A DNA stretch of 64,000 nt from Xylanibacillus composti (GTDB lineage Bacteria > Bacillota > Bacilli > Paenibacillales > K13): positions 1-64,000 of the forward strand of contig NZ_BOVK01000051.1 of NCBI RefSeq assembly GCF_018403685.1, read 5' to 3'. Shown one piece after another: positions 26,375-35,142 of this stretch. Every line of letters begins with the position of its first letter. The stretch's first letter is position 1. Position numbers and translations under genes: made by a program. The notes under the pieces were generated by a model that had not been told where the DNA came from, ran no database searches, and saw only the letters and a list, made by a program, of their open reading frames with translations.

Positions 26375-27847
26375 TCATGACTTGCCCAGCAGTTCCAGAT
26401 GACGGCCGATATGACCGCGCAATGCCTCTGCATAGGCTTCTTCCTGCCGATCTAACGTTTCATAGAATTCCGTCTTGAACAATGACTTCCCCTGCTCATC
26501 CTGCGCCTGCAGCAGCAGCCCATACGTGATGTGAATGAGCTGCCGGGCATTGTCTTCTTCTATATAAGCAGGAAGCTGCTCATCCGGAGTCCGGTCCAGC
26601 GGGGCAATCTCTTCGAGCTTCATTGACACATGGTAGTACGCCAATGCCTCCTCCACATGCTCCAGCGCATAAGCATGCATGCGGCGATACAGCGTCGGGT
26701 TCACCTGCGCCACCGTGCGCACAGCTTCCAGCCAGTTTGTTCCCGCCGTCTTCACGTGGAATCGGCCCGATGTATGCTTGCCGATGATCGGGAACACGCT
26801 GAACTTGTCGCTGCCGGAATGGATGCTCAGCTTATAGCCGAAATGGTCGGCAATGGCGGCATGCACCTTCAATTCCTGCTCGAATTGACCCAGATCCCCG
26901 ATGTAATCGATCCCTTTCTGGAACTCTCCGCAAAACCGGGGCGCCATGCTGTATATGTGCACGCCGCGCTCCCGAAGCTCTTGCGCCACCATGAAATGAG
27001 CAGCCGGATCAGTCGGCGTCAAGGTTTCATCGATCGATATTTCAAAATCTATCTCGCGCCCTGCCGGAACGATGTATGTGTTGTATATGCGCTCCATGAA
27101 GTCAATCGCCTTGCTGTAAATGCAGACGTAGCCTTGCAGAGTCCCGGCATCGAAGGCAATGGACTCTTCCCCGATTGCGAAGGTCTTGCCGCTGTATCGC
27201 TGCTCATATCTCTCTCTGATTGCCGAAGGATACGTTTCGTAAGCCTGCCTGATCTGTCCCCCGTCCATGCTTGCCACATCATTGTCGATATGCTCGGAGC
27301 AGTCAAGGGTCAACATCGTAAAACCCAGCCGCAGCGCCAGCTCGATGTCGGCTTCCGCCTTCAAATGGTCGCCATCCGCACCGAAGCCGTCACGGAATCC
27401 TTCTTGAAAAACAGCGTAGCACGCGGCATCCAGCACCTCCTCATAGCTGCGTCCGGTCAAATGCAATTCGCGAATGCTTTGCTGGGCCAGTACGGGCCAA
27501 ATCTTCTTCCCTTTCACCGCCTGAAGCTGTCCGGGTCCCGCAATGCCGAGGCGATCCCCCAGTCCGATTGTCGCGATCTCTGTGCCCAGCGCTCTTGGCG
27601 CGGTGTAGGGAAAGTAGCGATTGAGCACTTTTCGGTTGTCATGTGTCAGAGGGGCCGCCTTCGCTTCACCTTCCGCGATCACGGTTCCATCCAGTTCTTC
27701 GAACAACTCGCCCTCCCCGACTGCCAACAGGAACTTCCCCTCCTTGCCCCGCACCATCGCAAGTGCAGTCCCACCATGGGCATCCAAGGACTTGTCGTAT
27801 ACCTTCCATCCCGAGGAAGCCGCAATTTGCTTCAACGCTGCTGCCAT
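26375..27847 (-). CDS. Tagaturonate epimerase-like protein (UxaE family)
   Basis: UxaE-type enzymes epimerise D-tagaturonate at C3 to D-fructuronate, linking galacturonate to the UxuA branch without tagaturonate reductase/altronate dehydratase. Family-like features of this 490-aa protein are YFPYTAPRALGTEIATIGLGDRLGIAGPGQ (motif positions ~78-108), FGADGDHLKAEADI (~155-168), TLDCSEHIDND, EISIDETLTPTDPAAHF, and SIHSGSDKFSVFPIIGKH. The ATG follows GAGGAG. First gene of the operon with the uronate isomerase, divergent from an AraC gene; a cre-like site overlaps its leader. The family name is from memory of this motif set. Confidence 0.78.
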   Translation of the reverse strand: MAAALKQIAASSGWKVYDKSLDAHGGTALAMVRGKEGKFLLAVGEGELFEELDGTVIAEGEAKAAPLTHDNRKVLNRYFPYTAPRALGTEIATIGLGDRLGIAGPGQLQAVKGKKIWPVLAQQSIRELHLTGRSYEEVLDAACYAVFQEGFRDGFGADGDHLKAEADIELALRLGFTMLTLDCSEHIDNDVASMDGGQIRQAYETYPSAIRERYEQRYSGKTFAIGEESIAFDAGTLQGYVCIYSKAIDFMERIYNTYIVPAGREIDFEISIDETLTPTDPAAHFMVAQELRERGVHIYSMAPRFCGEFQKGIDYIGDLGQFEQELKVHAAIADHFGYKLSIHSGSDKFSVFPIIGKHTSGRFHVKTAGTNWLEAVRTVAQVNPTLYRRMHAYALEHVEEALAYYHVSMKLEEIAPLDRTPDEQLPAYIEEDNARQLIHITYGLLLQAQDEQGKSLFKTEFYETLDRQEEAYAEALRGHIGRHLELLGKS

Positions 27848-27867
27848 CAGACCACTCCTCTATATTA

Positions 27868-27881
27868 TGAATTCGCTTTCA
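27868..27881 (-). promoter_or_regulatory. cre-like site before the UxaE-like operon
   Basis: TGAAAGCGAATTCA on the minus strand matches the cre consensus except for one defined position (A for T at position 10). It lies just upstream of the ribosome binding site, in the 171-bp divergent region shared with the AraC gene. Confidence 0.5.
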
Positions 27882-28018
27882 TAATAAGGCAATAAGCGTA
27901 TGTTCTCCACGTCATTCTTGCTGATTTCGCCCCATTATGATACGATTTTGCTATGAGTCGCCCAACATTCCCCTTTTAATTGGGCATGTAGCGTGCAAAC
28001 GAAAAGGAGCCAAGCGCC

Positions 28019-28873
28019 ATGCAAGATCAAATCGTCTCGTGTTATGGCCAAGAGAACGATCCCTTCCACTTTGAGCGCATGCGGAGGTTCCAGCCGTTCG
28101 AGCGAAAAAACCATTATCACCGCAACTTCGAAATCAATTACTTGTATCAGGGCAGACGCTCTTATTTTATCGGGGACCGTTCCTTCACTGTGGAGGCCGG
28201 AGATCTTGTGTTTATCCATGAATACGAGGTGCACAAAGCCTCGATTCTCGATTCTCCTCGCCATGAACGGCTCGTGCTGAATTTCAACAAGCTGTTTCTG
28301 GAACCGCTCGATGCCCCTATGCTGCACGAGCTGCTGGAGCCGTTCCGCCTGCCGCATCGCGTATTGCGTCTCAAAGTAGCGGATCAGCTGTTCGTGCAGG
28401 GGCTGTTTCAGAAGATGGAGCAGGAAGCGGAAAAGCGCGAGTTCGGGTATGAGCTGTATTTCAAACAGCTTCTGACCGAATTGCTGTTGTTCGCCAAGCG
28501 CCAAATGCAGCGGCAGCAAACGGCCGAGCATGAGCATGTCAGTCCGATGCACCAGAAAATATCCGCCATAGTCCAAGAAATCAATCGCTCCTATACCGAG
28601 CCCTGTTCGCTGGAGGACTGGGCGGTCCGATTCCACACCAGTCCGTACCATCTCAGCCGCTCCTTTCGCAGCGTAACCGGATTCTCCCTTGTGGAATATG
28701 TCAATATGACGCGCATCAAGGCTGCATGCAGATTGCTGAAGCAAACCGATGACAAGATCATCGATATCGCCCAGCAGGTCGGCTACGACAACCTGGCGCA
28801 TTTCGGCCGTCAATTCAAGAAGTGGGCCAAGGTCACCCCGGGCATATACCGAAAAATGGAGACAGCAGATTAA
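28019..28873 (+). CDS. AraC-family regulator of the uronate genes
   Basis: A 284-aa transcription factor with an N-terminal cupin (HYHRNFEINYLYQGRRSYFI, VFIHEYEVHKA) and a C-terminal double helix-turn-helix ending IIDIAQQVGYDNLAHFGRQFKKWAKVTPGIYRK. AAAGGAG lies 9-10 nt before the ATG. It is transcribed divergently from the uxaE-uxaC-like operon, so that operon is its likely target. The ligand is probably a uronate or an intermediate. It is followed closely by the convergent uracil-DNA glycosylase gene. Confidence 0.9.
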   Translation: MQDQIVSCYGQENDPFHFERMRRFQPFERKNHYHRNFEINYLYQGRRSYFIGDRSFTVEAGDLVFIHEYEVHKASILDSPRHERLVLNFNKLFLEPLDAPMLHELLEPFRLPHRVLRLKVADQLFVQGLFQKMEQEAEKREFGYELYFKQLLTELLLFAKRQMQRQQTAEHEHVSPMHQKISAIVQEINRSYTEPCSLEDWAVRFHTSPYHLSRSFRSVTGFSLVEYVNMTRIKAACRLLKQTDDKIIDIAQQVGYDNLAHFGRQFKKWAKVTPGIYRKMETAD

Positions 28874-28894
28874 GTAGTGTCTTGCAAGTCGCAT

Positions 28895-29503
28895 TCACTC
28901 GCTGCTGTCCTGCCTGCGCTTCGTCGCTTTTCCCCTCTCCTTCAGCTCTCGCGCCACCATGGCCAAATCCTCCAGGAAGTACTTCATTAAGACAGGCCTT
29001 CTTCTGACAGCCAGCGGATGATAGGTAAACGTCGTCGGCAGCCCGGCGGCCTGATGCCAGCTTCCGCGCAGCCGTTTGACCTCGGCGTCTTCCCCCGGGA
29101 CTAGCGCTTGCGCTACAACATTCCCGAGTCCCAATAGCAGGTCTGGATGCTTATCAGCGAGCTGCAGCTTCCAATACGGCGCGCACGCCTCTCTTGCCAG
29201 CGGCTTATCGTAAGCCCGCAGCGGCCGGCACTTGAGCAAGTAGCTGACATAGACCGCATCCGGCTCTACGCCAACCTCGTGCAGTCCTTGCTGCAGCGTT
29301 TCCCTTGTCCCGCAGACGAAGGGTGCGCCTTCCTTGTTCTCCCGCGCGCCCGGGTTGTCCAGCAGCACGAACAGCGGCGCCTCCGGATTGCCTTCTCCCC
29401 AGATCACACGTCCTCTATGTCCGGCCAGCTCGCAATTTTGGCAATTGACCGCATAAGGCGGCGCCGGTTCCTCCGGCCATATCGCAGGCTTGAATGCAGT
29501 CAT
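28895..29503 (-). CDS. Uracil-DNA glycosylase, iron-sulfur (family 4-like)
   Basis: A DNA base-excision repair enzyme of the UDG superfamily (202 aa). The family-4 layout is visible: paired Cys NCQNC near residue 21-24, active-site loop LLDNPGARENKEGAPFVCGT, a second Cys pair in LLKCRPL / REACAPYW, and the C-terminal TYHPLAVRRRPVL loop. The LDNPGAREN version of motif 1 differs from the GEAPG of classical family 4, so activity could be diverged. The start is the ATG at 29503 with CAGGAGACGAGACT before it. It is divergent from the rlmD-like gene. Confidence 0.82.
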   Translation of the reverse strand: MTAFKPAIWPEEPAPPYAVNCQNCELAGHRGRVIWGEGNPEAPLFVLLDNPGARENKEGAPFVCGTRETLQQGLHEVGVEPDAVYVSYLLKCRPLRAYDKPLAREACAPYWKLQLADKHPDLLLGLGNVVAQALVPGEDAEVKRLRGSWHQAAGLPTTFTYHPLAVRRRPVLMKYFLEDLAMVARELKERGKATKRRQDSSE

Positions 29504-29673
29504 AGTCTCGTCTCCTGTTCTCCCCCATTTGGGGTGTGGTGGCTTGCCCTTGCTCTCCTGAATGTTTTTCATAGTTTTGCCCCTTGTGGCAGGGCATCAT
29601 GCGCATGTTGGGGAATGCGGACTTGCTATGCTATAGTGAAGGAAAGGCAAATGAAGGAACGGAGCGAAGCAGC

Positions 29674-31161
29674 ATGAAGGACAATAAAACCAACTATTCA
29701 AGAAAGCCCGAGCCGAAGCGGACGGGGACATACTCATCGCAAACCCAATCGCCAACACGCCAACACGCTGGACCTTCGCCGAGGACTGCATCCGCCGAAG
29801 AAGTACGGACAGGCGACCGCCTTGTCGTCACGATCAAGCGCATCGGCATCAACGGCGAGGGCGTCGGCTACTACAAGCGCAAGGCCGTATTTATTGACCG
29901 TGCGTTGCCGAACGAGGTTGTGAAAGCGAAGGTCACCCAGGTGGAGCCTGGCTTTTTGAAAGCGGAGATTGTCGAAATCGAGAAGCGCTCCCCCGACCGC
30001 CAGCAGCCGCCATGCGCTGTCTACGAAGCTTGCGGAGGGTGCCAGCTGCAGCATATGACTTACAAAGGACAATTGCAAGCCAAGGAAGAGCTGGTGCGCG
30101 AGGCGTTCCGGCGCTACACTCGGCTGGCGGAACTTCCGCTGCGTCCCATCCTCGGCATGGAGGACCCTTGGGGCTACCGGAACAAGGCGCAGCTGCAAGC
30201 CGGACGTGATGCCGAAACCATCGTCACAGGCCTCTATGCGGCGGGCAGTCATCGCCTGGTAGATATCAGCGGCTGTCCGATCCATCATCCGGTCGTCAAT
30301 CAAGTCGTGGAACAGGTAAAGGCGATTATGGAGGAGCTGCATATATCCATCTACAACGAGCGGGCGCGAAAGGGGGCGGTTCGCACTATCGTCGCGCGGG
30401 TCGGACAAGCTAGCGGTCAAGTGCAGTTGACACTAATAACCGCAGAAGAGCGCATACCGCATGCCGATCGCCTGGTGGCCCGCGTTCGCGAGAAATTGCC
30501 CATGGTCGCCACGATTGCGCACAACATCCACAAGGGCAAGTCGCCGCTCGTCTTCGGCGAGACGACGCACGTACTGTGGGGAAACGAACGATTGGAAGAA
30601 ACGTTGGGCGATGTGCGGTTCTCGCTTTCCCCCCGCGCTTTCTTCCAGCTGAATCCGGCGCAGACGATCAAGCTGTACAATGCGGCGCAGGAAGCGGCAG
30701 CGCTAAGCGGCACGGAGTTAGTCGTCGACGCCTATTGCGGAACGGGCACCATTGGCCTGTGGCTCGCTCCGCAAGCCCGCGAGGTGCGCGGCATTGAAGT
30801 GATCCCGGAAGCTGTTCGGGATGCGCGCGACAATGCGCGCACCAGCGGCATCACGAATGCGAAATTTTACGAGGGACGGGCAGAGCGCTTGCTGCCGCAA
30901 TGGGTGAAGCAGGGCATTCGCCCCGACGTGGTCGTCGTCGATCCGCCGCGCACCGGCTGCGAGCGCCCTCTGCTCGACGCCATCGCCAAAGCCCGCCCGG
31001 CTCGCTTCGTCTACGTCTCTTGCAATCCATCCACGCTCGCCAAGGACTGCCAGGTGTTGCTCGACAGCGGCTATCGCCTCGAATGGGTCCAACCCGTTGA
31101 CATGTTCCCGCATACGGCACATGTGGAGTGCGTACTAAAGATATGTCGCGTCGATACTTAA
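29674..31161 (+). CDS. rlmD: 23S rRNA (uracil-C5) methyltransferase, RlmD/RlmCD family
   Basis: An AdoMet-dependent enzyme methylating uridine in 23S rRNA (U1939 in RlmD; RlmCD of Bacillus also U747). It has an N-terminal TRAM domain (VTIKRIGINGEGVGYYKRKAVFI, about residues 55-75), a 4Fe-4S Cys cluster CAVYEACGGC, AdoMet motif VVDAYCGTGTIGLWLA, and catalytic Cys in FVYVSCNPSTLAKD near the C-terminus. The ATG at 29674 is preferred because GGAG lies 9 nt upstream; upstream in-frame codons lack a site. 495 aa. A basic, Gln/Arg-rich tail of ~45 residues precedes the TRAM domain. Confidence 0.9.
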   Translation: MKDNKTNYSRKPEPKRTGTYSSQTQSPTRQHAGPSPRTASAEEVRTGDRLVVTIKRIGINGEGVGYYKRKAVFIDRALPNEVVKAKVTQVEPGFLKAEIVEIEKRSPDRQQPPCAVYEACGGCQLQHMTYKGQLQAKEELVREAFRRYTRLAELPLRPILGMEDPWGYRNKAQLQAGRDAETIVTGLYAAGSHRLVDISGCPIHHPVVNQVVEQVKAIMEELHISIYNERARKGAVRTIVARVGQASGQVQLTLITAEERIPHADRLVARVREKLPMVATIAHNIHKGKSPLVFGETTHVLWGNERLEETLGDVRFSLSPRAFFQLNPAQTIKLYNAAQEAAALSGTELVVDAYCGTGTIGLWLAPQAREVRGIEVIPEAVRDARDNARTSGITNAKFYEGRAERLLPQWVKQGIRPDVVVVDPPRTGCERPLLDAIAKARPARFVYVSCNPSTLAKDCQVLLDSGYRLEWVQPVDMFPHTAHVECVLKICRVDT

Positions 31162-31800
31162 AAAGCGTATATTCCATTATTAGAAAAAAAATCTCCTTCA
31201 CACGAGATAACAATGACTATAGAAATTAAGGTGTTGAAAGACAAAATTCAAGTGGATCTGTAACGGAACGCAGAGACGTTATTGGGCGAAAAAATGGAGG
31301 CTGGAAATTGTAACGGAAGTGAGCGACGCTATTGGGGCTAAATCCACTGCAGATCACAGCAAAGTGACCCAATAAGGTCTCCTGGTTCCGTTAGAAATTG
31401 CAAAGCACGAATTTGACCGCATTAAGGTCTCCTATTTCCGTTACAAGGTTAGCCCGTGCGCAACGTTCACGAGGACGGACGGTTTAGACACGTGAATAAT
31501 GCAAGCATGGAGTGTGGTGAATGAATGGTTCGCGGAAACTGGTGGAGAACGAACCCCTCATTTTTGTTAAATGCATGATTTTAATCCGTCAACTTAATCA
31601 GCTTAATCATTCAGTCCGTCATCCGGCACGCTTCCAACCGGACGTACGAAGAGCAGGATGATCGCTTTGTTTGCCCGAATGGTCGATACGTTCGCTTTCA
31701 GAAATACCAGACGACAAGAAACGCTTCTAGCCTAGAGCAAAGCTTCAAGCTCTATAAATGTGGCATCCGCCTCGCTACTTTCCTGCAAAAGCAGCCGCAC
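31162..31800. repeat. Intergenic region with FFRR repeat element, copy 2 (units at 31261-31444)
   Basis: No gene is visible in this 640-bp gap. Units 31261-31289 (TAACGGAACG...GTTATTGGGC) and 31311-31338 (TAACGGAAGT...GCTATTGGGG) are direct; 31369-31393 (CCAATAAGG...TTCCGTTAG) and 31420-31444 (CATTAAGG...TTCCGTTAC) are inverted. The region 31460-31740 has low similarity to anything I recognise. Confidence 0.75.
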
Positions 31801-31845
31801 AAAAAAAGTTGGACAGAAAACATTACGTTTTTTCCGCCCAACTTT
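31801..31845 (-). terminator. Rho-independent terminator of the second CUT1 operon
   Basis: On the minus strand a stem built from AAGTTGGGCGGAAAA and TTTTCTGTCCAACTT is followed by seven T residues. It lies ~75 nt after the last permease gene. Confidence 0.85.
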
Positions 31846-31918
31846 TTATTTTGGGGACTTATTGGACAGCCCCGTTTTACAATTCTTTGTTCTGCTAAAC
31901 TCATAGTTGTCCCATTCT

Positions 31919-32785
31919 TTATTCTTTGACAGCGCCGGTATTTAAGCCGCTGATCAATTTCCGCTGGAACAAGATATACACAAGAACGACAGGGATCATG
32001 ATGATGATAACGCCCGCAAAGAGCTCTCCCCACTCTGTCTTATATCTTTGGCTCGTTGTCAGGAATGCCAAACCCAAAGGCAGTGTTCTTTTTGTTTCCG
32101 AACTTAGCAGCGTTAAGGCAAATGCATATTCGTTCCAATACCACAAGAAATTAAAAATTGAAATGGTAATTACGCCCGGCCTTGCCAGAGGAAACATAAT
32201 ACTTCGGAAAATCCGATAATGCGAAGCTCCGTCGATCATGCCGGCTTCTTCCATATCCCTGGGGATGGACTTGAAAAATCCGATCAGAACGAATACGGAA
32301 AATGGCATGGCATAAGCCGTATACACAATGATCAAACCCAGATGACTGTTTGTCAGCCCTAAGGACTTCATAAGGGTAAATACGGGGATCGTCCCAAGCA
32401 CACTCGGAACCAACAAACCAGCGATGATTAACGATTGAATGATATTGCGCCCGGTAAATGTAAACCTCGATAAAATATACGCCAACATGGAAGACAATAT
32501 CAATGTAAGCACAACCATCCCTGCGGTTACCAATATGCTGTTCGAGAAGTAAGTGCCGATCTTCGCTGAATGCCATGCATTCACGTAATTTTCAAATGAG
32601 AAAGTTTCCGGAAGTCCCCATGGATTCTCATAAAACTCCCTGCTCGTTTTGAACGAGGTGTACATGACCCATATAAGGGGGAATAATACTATTAACCCAT
32701 AAATCAGCAGCGCTCCCCTGATGACGAAGTCGCCCAACGTATGCTTACCTACGATCTTCCCTGTTTTCTCATTTTTCGGTGTCAT
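31919..32785 (-). CDS. CUT1 sugar ABC transporter permease (second system)
   Basis: A 288-aa permease with six helices and EAA loop EAGMIDGASHYRIFRSIMFPLARPG (starting near residue 188). It is the MalG/LacG-type second permease, ending the operon. It starts 12 nt after its partner. The base composition of this operon is visibly more AT-rich than the pectin cluster, which hints at a separate origin. The substrate is inferred to be an N-acylated amino sugar because of the enzymes encoded upstream. Confidence 0.92.
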   Translation of the reverse strand: MTPKNEKTGKIVGKHTLGDFVIRGALLIYGLIVLFPLIWVMYTSFKTSREFYENPWGLPETFSFENYVNAWHSAKIGTYFSNSILVTAGMVVLTLILSSMLAYILSRFTFTGRNIIQSLIIAGLLVPSVLGTIPVFTLMKSLGLTNSHLGLIIVYTAYAMPFSVFVLIGFFKSIPRDMEEAGMIDGASHYRIFRSIMFPLARPGVITISIFNFLWYWNEYAFALTLLSSETKRTLPLGLAFLTTSQRYKTEWGELFAGVIIIMIPVVLVYILFQRKLISGLNTGAVKE

Positions 32786-32797
32786 TATGCCGACCTC

Positions 32798-33673
32798 CTA
32801 ATCATGACGTTGCGTCAACCGCATGATCAACAGGGATATGATAAACATGAGCATAAACAAGCTCATTGCGATCGCGGTGCCGTATCCAAAATTGCTGTTT
32901 ATAAAAGCTTGTTCGTAAAAATAAGTGGTCACCACCTCCGAAGCCCGATTAGGCCCACCCTTGGTTGTCACCGTAATTAAGGCAAACGTATTATTAACAG
33001 AATTGATAATGAAAAATACTAGAGTGATCTGAATGGTATACCAAATCCCCGGAAGCGTAATATTCCAAAATTTCCGAAAAGCTCCCGCCCCGTCAATATC
33101 AGCTGCTTCATATAGTGATTTCGGTATCGTGTTAATCGCAGCTATAAATAATACCATATAAAAACCCATTTGCATCCATACTTGCGGGGCCAGCAACGCA
33201 GCTTTTACAGTACTGGTAGAGCCAAGAAGCGCATAATTCGGATCAGAATGGCCCAACCATTTCATAATTGGGTTGAACAAACCGAAAGATGGATTAAAAA
33301 TAAACATCCACATAATCGCTACAACAACAATAGAAAGCATATTCGGAAAGAAATACAATACCCGGTAAAATGGAATCTCGGGATATTTCTTCGAGGTAAA
33401 GATCACTGCGAAAAACATAGCCAAGGCAAAAATAAGAACGGACGAAAAAGCAATAAAGTAGAAATTGTGGTATAACGCTTTAAAGACAACCGAATCGGTA
33501 AAGACTCGTTTGAAATTGTCTAAGCCCACATAAGTCATATTTTGCGAATATCCGGACCACTTATAAAAGCTGATTCGAAACGAGTTCAGGAACGGATAAA
33601 CGAAAAAAAACAAGTATACGAAAAGCGGAGGCGCTAAAAACGCTAGTATAAATATTTTTTGTTTTTTCTTCAT
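32798..33673 (-). CDS. CUT1 sugar ABC transporter permease (second system, MalF-type)
   Basis: A 291-aa inner-membrane subunit with N-terminal FLAPPLFVYLFFFVYPFLNSFRIS and EAA loop EAADIDGAGAFRKFWNITLP. It lies between the binding protein (gap ~100 nt) and its partner permease. No ATPase gene is present in the operon, so a shared MsmX-type subunit is expected. Confidence 0.92.
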   Translation of the reverse strand: MKKKQKIFILAFLAPPLFVYLFFFVYPFLNSFRISFYKWSGYSQNMTYVGLDNFKRVFTDSVVFKALYHNFYFIAFSSVLIFALAMFFAVIFTSKKYPEIPFYRVLYFFPNMLSIVVVAIMWMFIFNPSFGLFNPIMKWLGHSDPNYALLGSTSTVKAALLAPQVWMQMGFYMVLFIAAINTIPKSLYEAADIDGAGAFRKFWNITLPGIWYTIQITLVFFIINSVNNTFALITVTTKGGPNRASEVVTTYFYEQAFINSNFGYGTAIAMSLFMLMFIISLLIMRLTQRHD

Positions 33674-33775
33674 TGGCCTTCTCCATTCTTCCCGACTTTA
33701 GATATTGCATTGGAAGAGCAGCAGTTGCGCAGAAGATTTGCATCAGCTGCGCAACGCCATCCCCGCTTTTGTGAA

Positions 33776-35122
33776 TTATTCGGATTCACGAGTAATCTTG
33801 GTAGCGGCCTCCAAATTATCAGTCAATTGGTCAATGGTGATGCTGCCGTCAATCAAAGCATTTAGTCCATCGCCCAGGGCTTTTAGTACTTCCGGATATT
33901 TGTCAGTAAACAATTGGACGTGTGTAGCGATATTCGGGCTATTCAAGGATTGAATGGCATCCAGTAACGATTCAGGCAATCCGGCAGCATAGTTGTCCAA
34001 GTTCTCTAAAGGTCGTAAGACGCCCACTTCATCAGCCCACAATTGCATGATTTCATCGGTAAACATGAACTTGATGAATTCTTTGGCAAGTTCAGGATTT
34101 TTCGCATCTTTTGGCACTCCAAGCACAGAGGCTGCAATGGAAACATATTGGGATTCGCCTGGTTTATTCCATGGGTTGCCCAGGAATCTTAGTTCAAAGT
34201 CATCTGGCCAATTGCCTTCCATCTCATTTTCGATCCATGTGCCGGATACAACGGTAGCTGCCCTGCGATTAATAAATTCCATTTGCGCTTGCGTATGGTC
34301 AAAAGAAAGCACGCCTTTTTGAATGAACCCGTTGTCATTCAAGTCTTTAATGCGTTCAAAAGCTTCGATAACAGCAGGGTCCTTCCATGCTCCCTCAACA
34401 TTATTTTCTATTTTCTCCAGAATCTCTGGTCCCCCAATGGAGCCAATTAAGGGAACGACCGACCAGGTAAAATAGACAGGGTATACGCCGGTGTAAGTAA
34501 ACGGTGCTATATGATTCGCTATCATTTCATTTCCTACTTGCATGAATTGCTCCAGATTTTCCGGGGCAGTCCACCCATTTTGATCAAACAAATGCTGATC
34601 ATAAAATTGACCGAATACCAAAGTATCAAAAGGCATTAAGTAAAGTTCATCGTTTACACGAAGTCCGTCGATAATGGAAGGAATCAGCATATCGCCAAAT
34701 TTCCCGTCACCTACCGGGGCATCCACTGCCAACACATCTTCAAGCGATGTTAGAAGACCCTCGCTGATTAATCGATAGCTGTCAAAATGCGAAGCATTTG
34801 CGAAGTACAGGTCCGGCGGACTTCCTTCCAGGAAATTGATTCTAAGCGTCTCGCTGTTGGTAGGACTTAACTCCACTTCAACCACTACATCTGGATTTGC
34901 CTGTTTAAATGCATCGATCGTCTTATTCCATACCTCTTCGCCATAGCCGCCAGCGAACAACGACAGTCTTAAGGTTTGGGACTCGGAACCGGAGTCCGTA
35001 TTACTGTTGCCGGACTGGTTTGACCCTGTGTTGTTATTGTTTGAACTGGAGCACCCAGCAATTACTCCCATCACCAATGCCATAATCATGAAAATGCTAA
35101 TCAGCTTCTTATTGTTAGTCAC
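33776..35122 (-). CDS. Extracellular sugar-binding lipoprotein, family 1 (second CUT1 system)
   Basis: A 448-aa lipoprotein with signal peptide and lipobox VIAGC (Cys 23) followed by a Ser/Asn-rich linker. The mature part has the typical family-1 fold with WNKTIDAFKQANPDVVVEVE near the start and an aromatic-rich ligand region. The start codon is GTG, placed by AAGGAGG eight nt upstream. It follows the deacylase gene by 20 nt and precedes the permeases, so enzymes and importer are one transcript. Confidence 0.92.
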   Translation of the reverse strand: MTNNKKLISIFMIMALVMGVIAGCSSSNNNNTGSNQSGNSNTDSGSESQTLRLSLFAGGYGEEVWNKTIDAFKQANPDVVVEVELSPTNSETLRINFLEGSPPDLYFANASHFDSYRLISEGLLTSLEDVLAVDAPVGDGKFGDMLIPSIIDGLRVNDELYLMPFDTLVFGQFYDQHLFDQNGWTAPENLEQFMQVGNEMIANHIAPFTYTGVYPVYFTWSVVPLIGSIGGPEILEKIENNVEGAWKDPAVIEAFERIKDLNDNGFIQKGVLSFDHTQAQMEFINRRAATVVSGTWIENEMEGNWPDDFELRFLGNPWNKPGESQYVSIAASVLGVPKDAKNPELAKEFIKFMFTDEIMQLWADEVGVLRPLENLDNYAAGLPESLLDAIQSLNSPNIATHVQLFTDKYPEVLKALGDGLNALIDGSITIDQLTDNLEAATKITRESE

Positions 35123-35142
35123 TGTTTTGCCCTCCTTATTGT

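Noticed and set aside
31201-31800. Insertion-sequence remnant
   Set aside because: No transposase-like frame and no clear terminal inverted repeats with target duplication; the inverted units are explained by the FFRR pattern.
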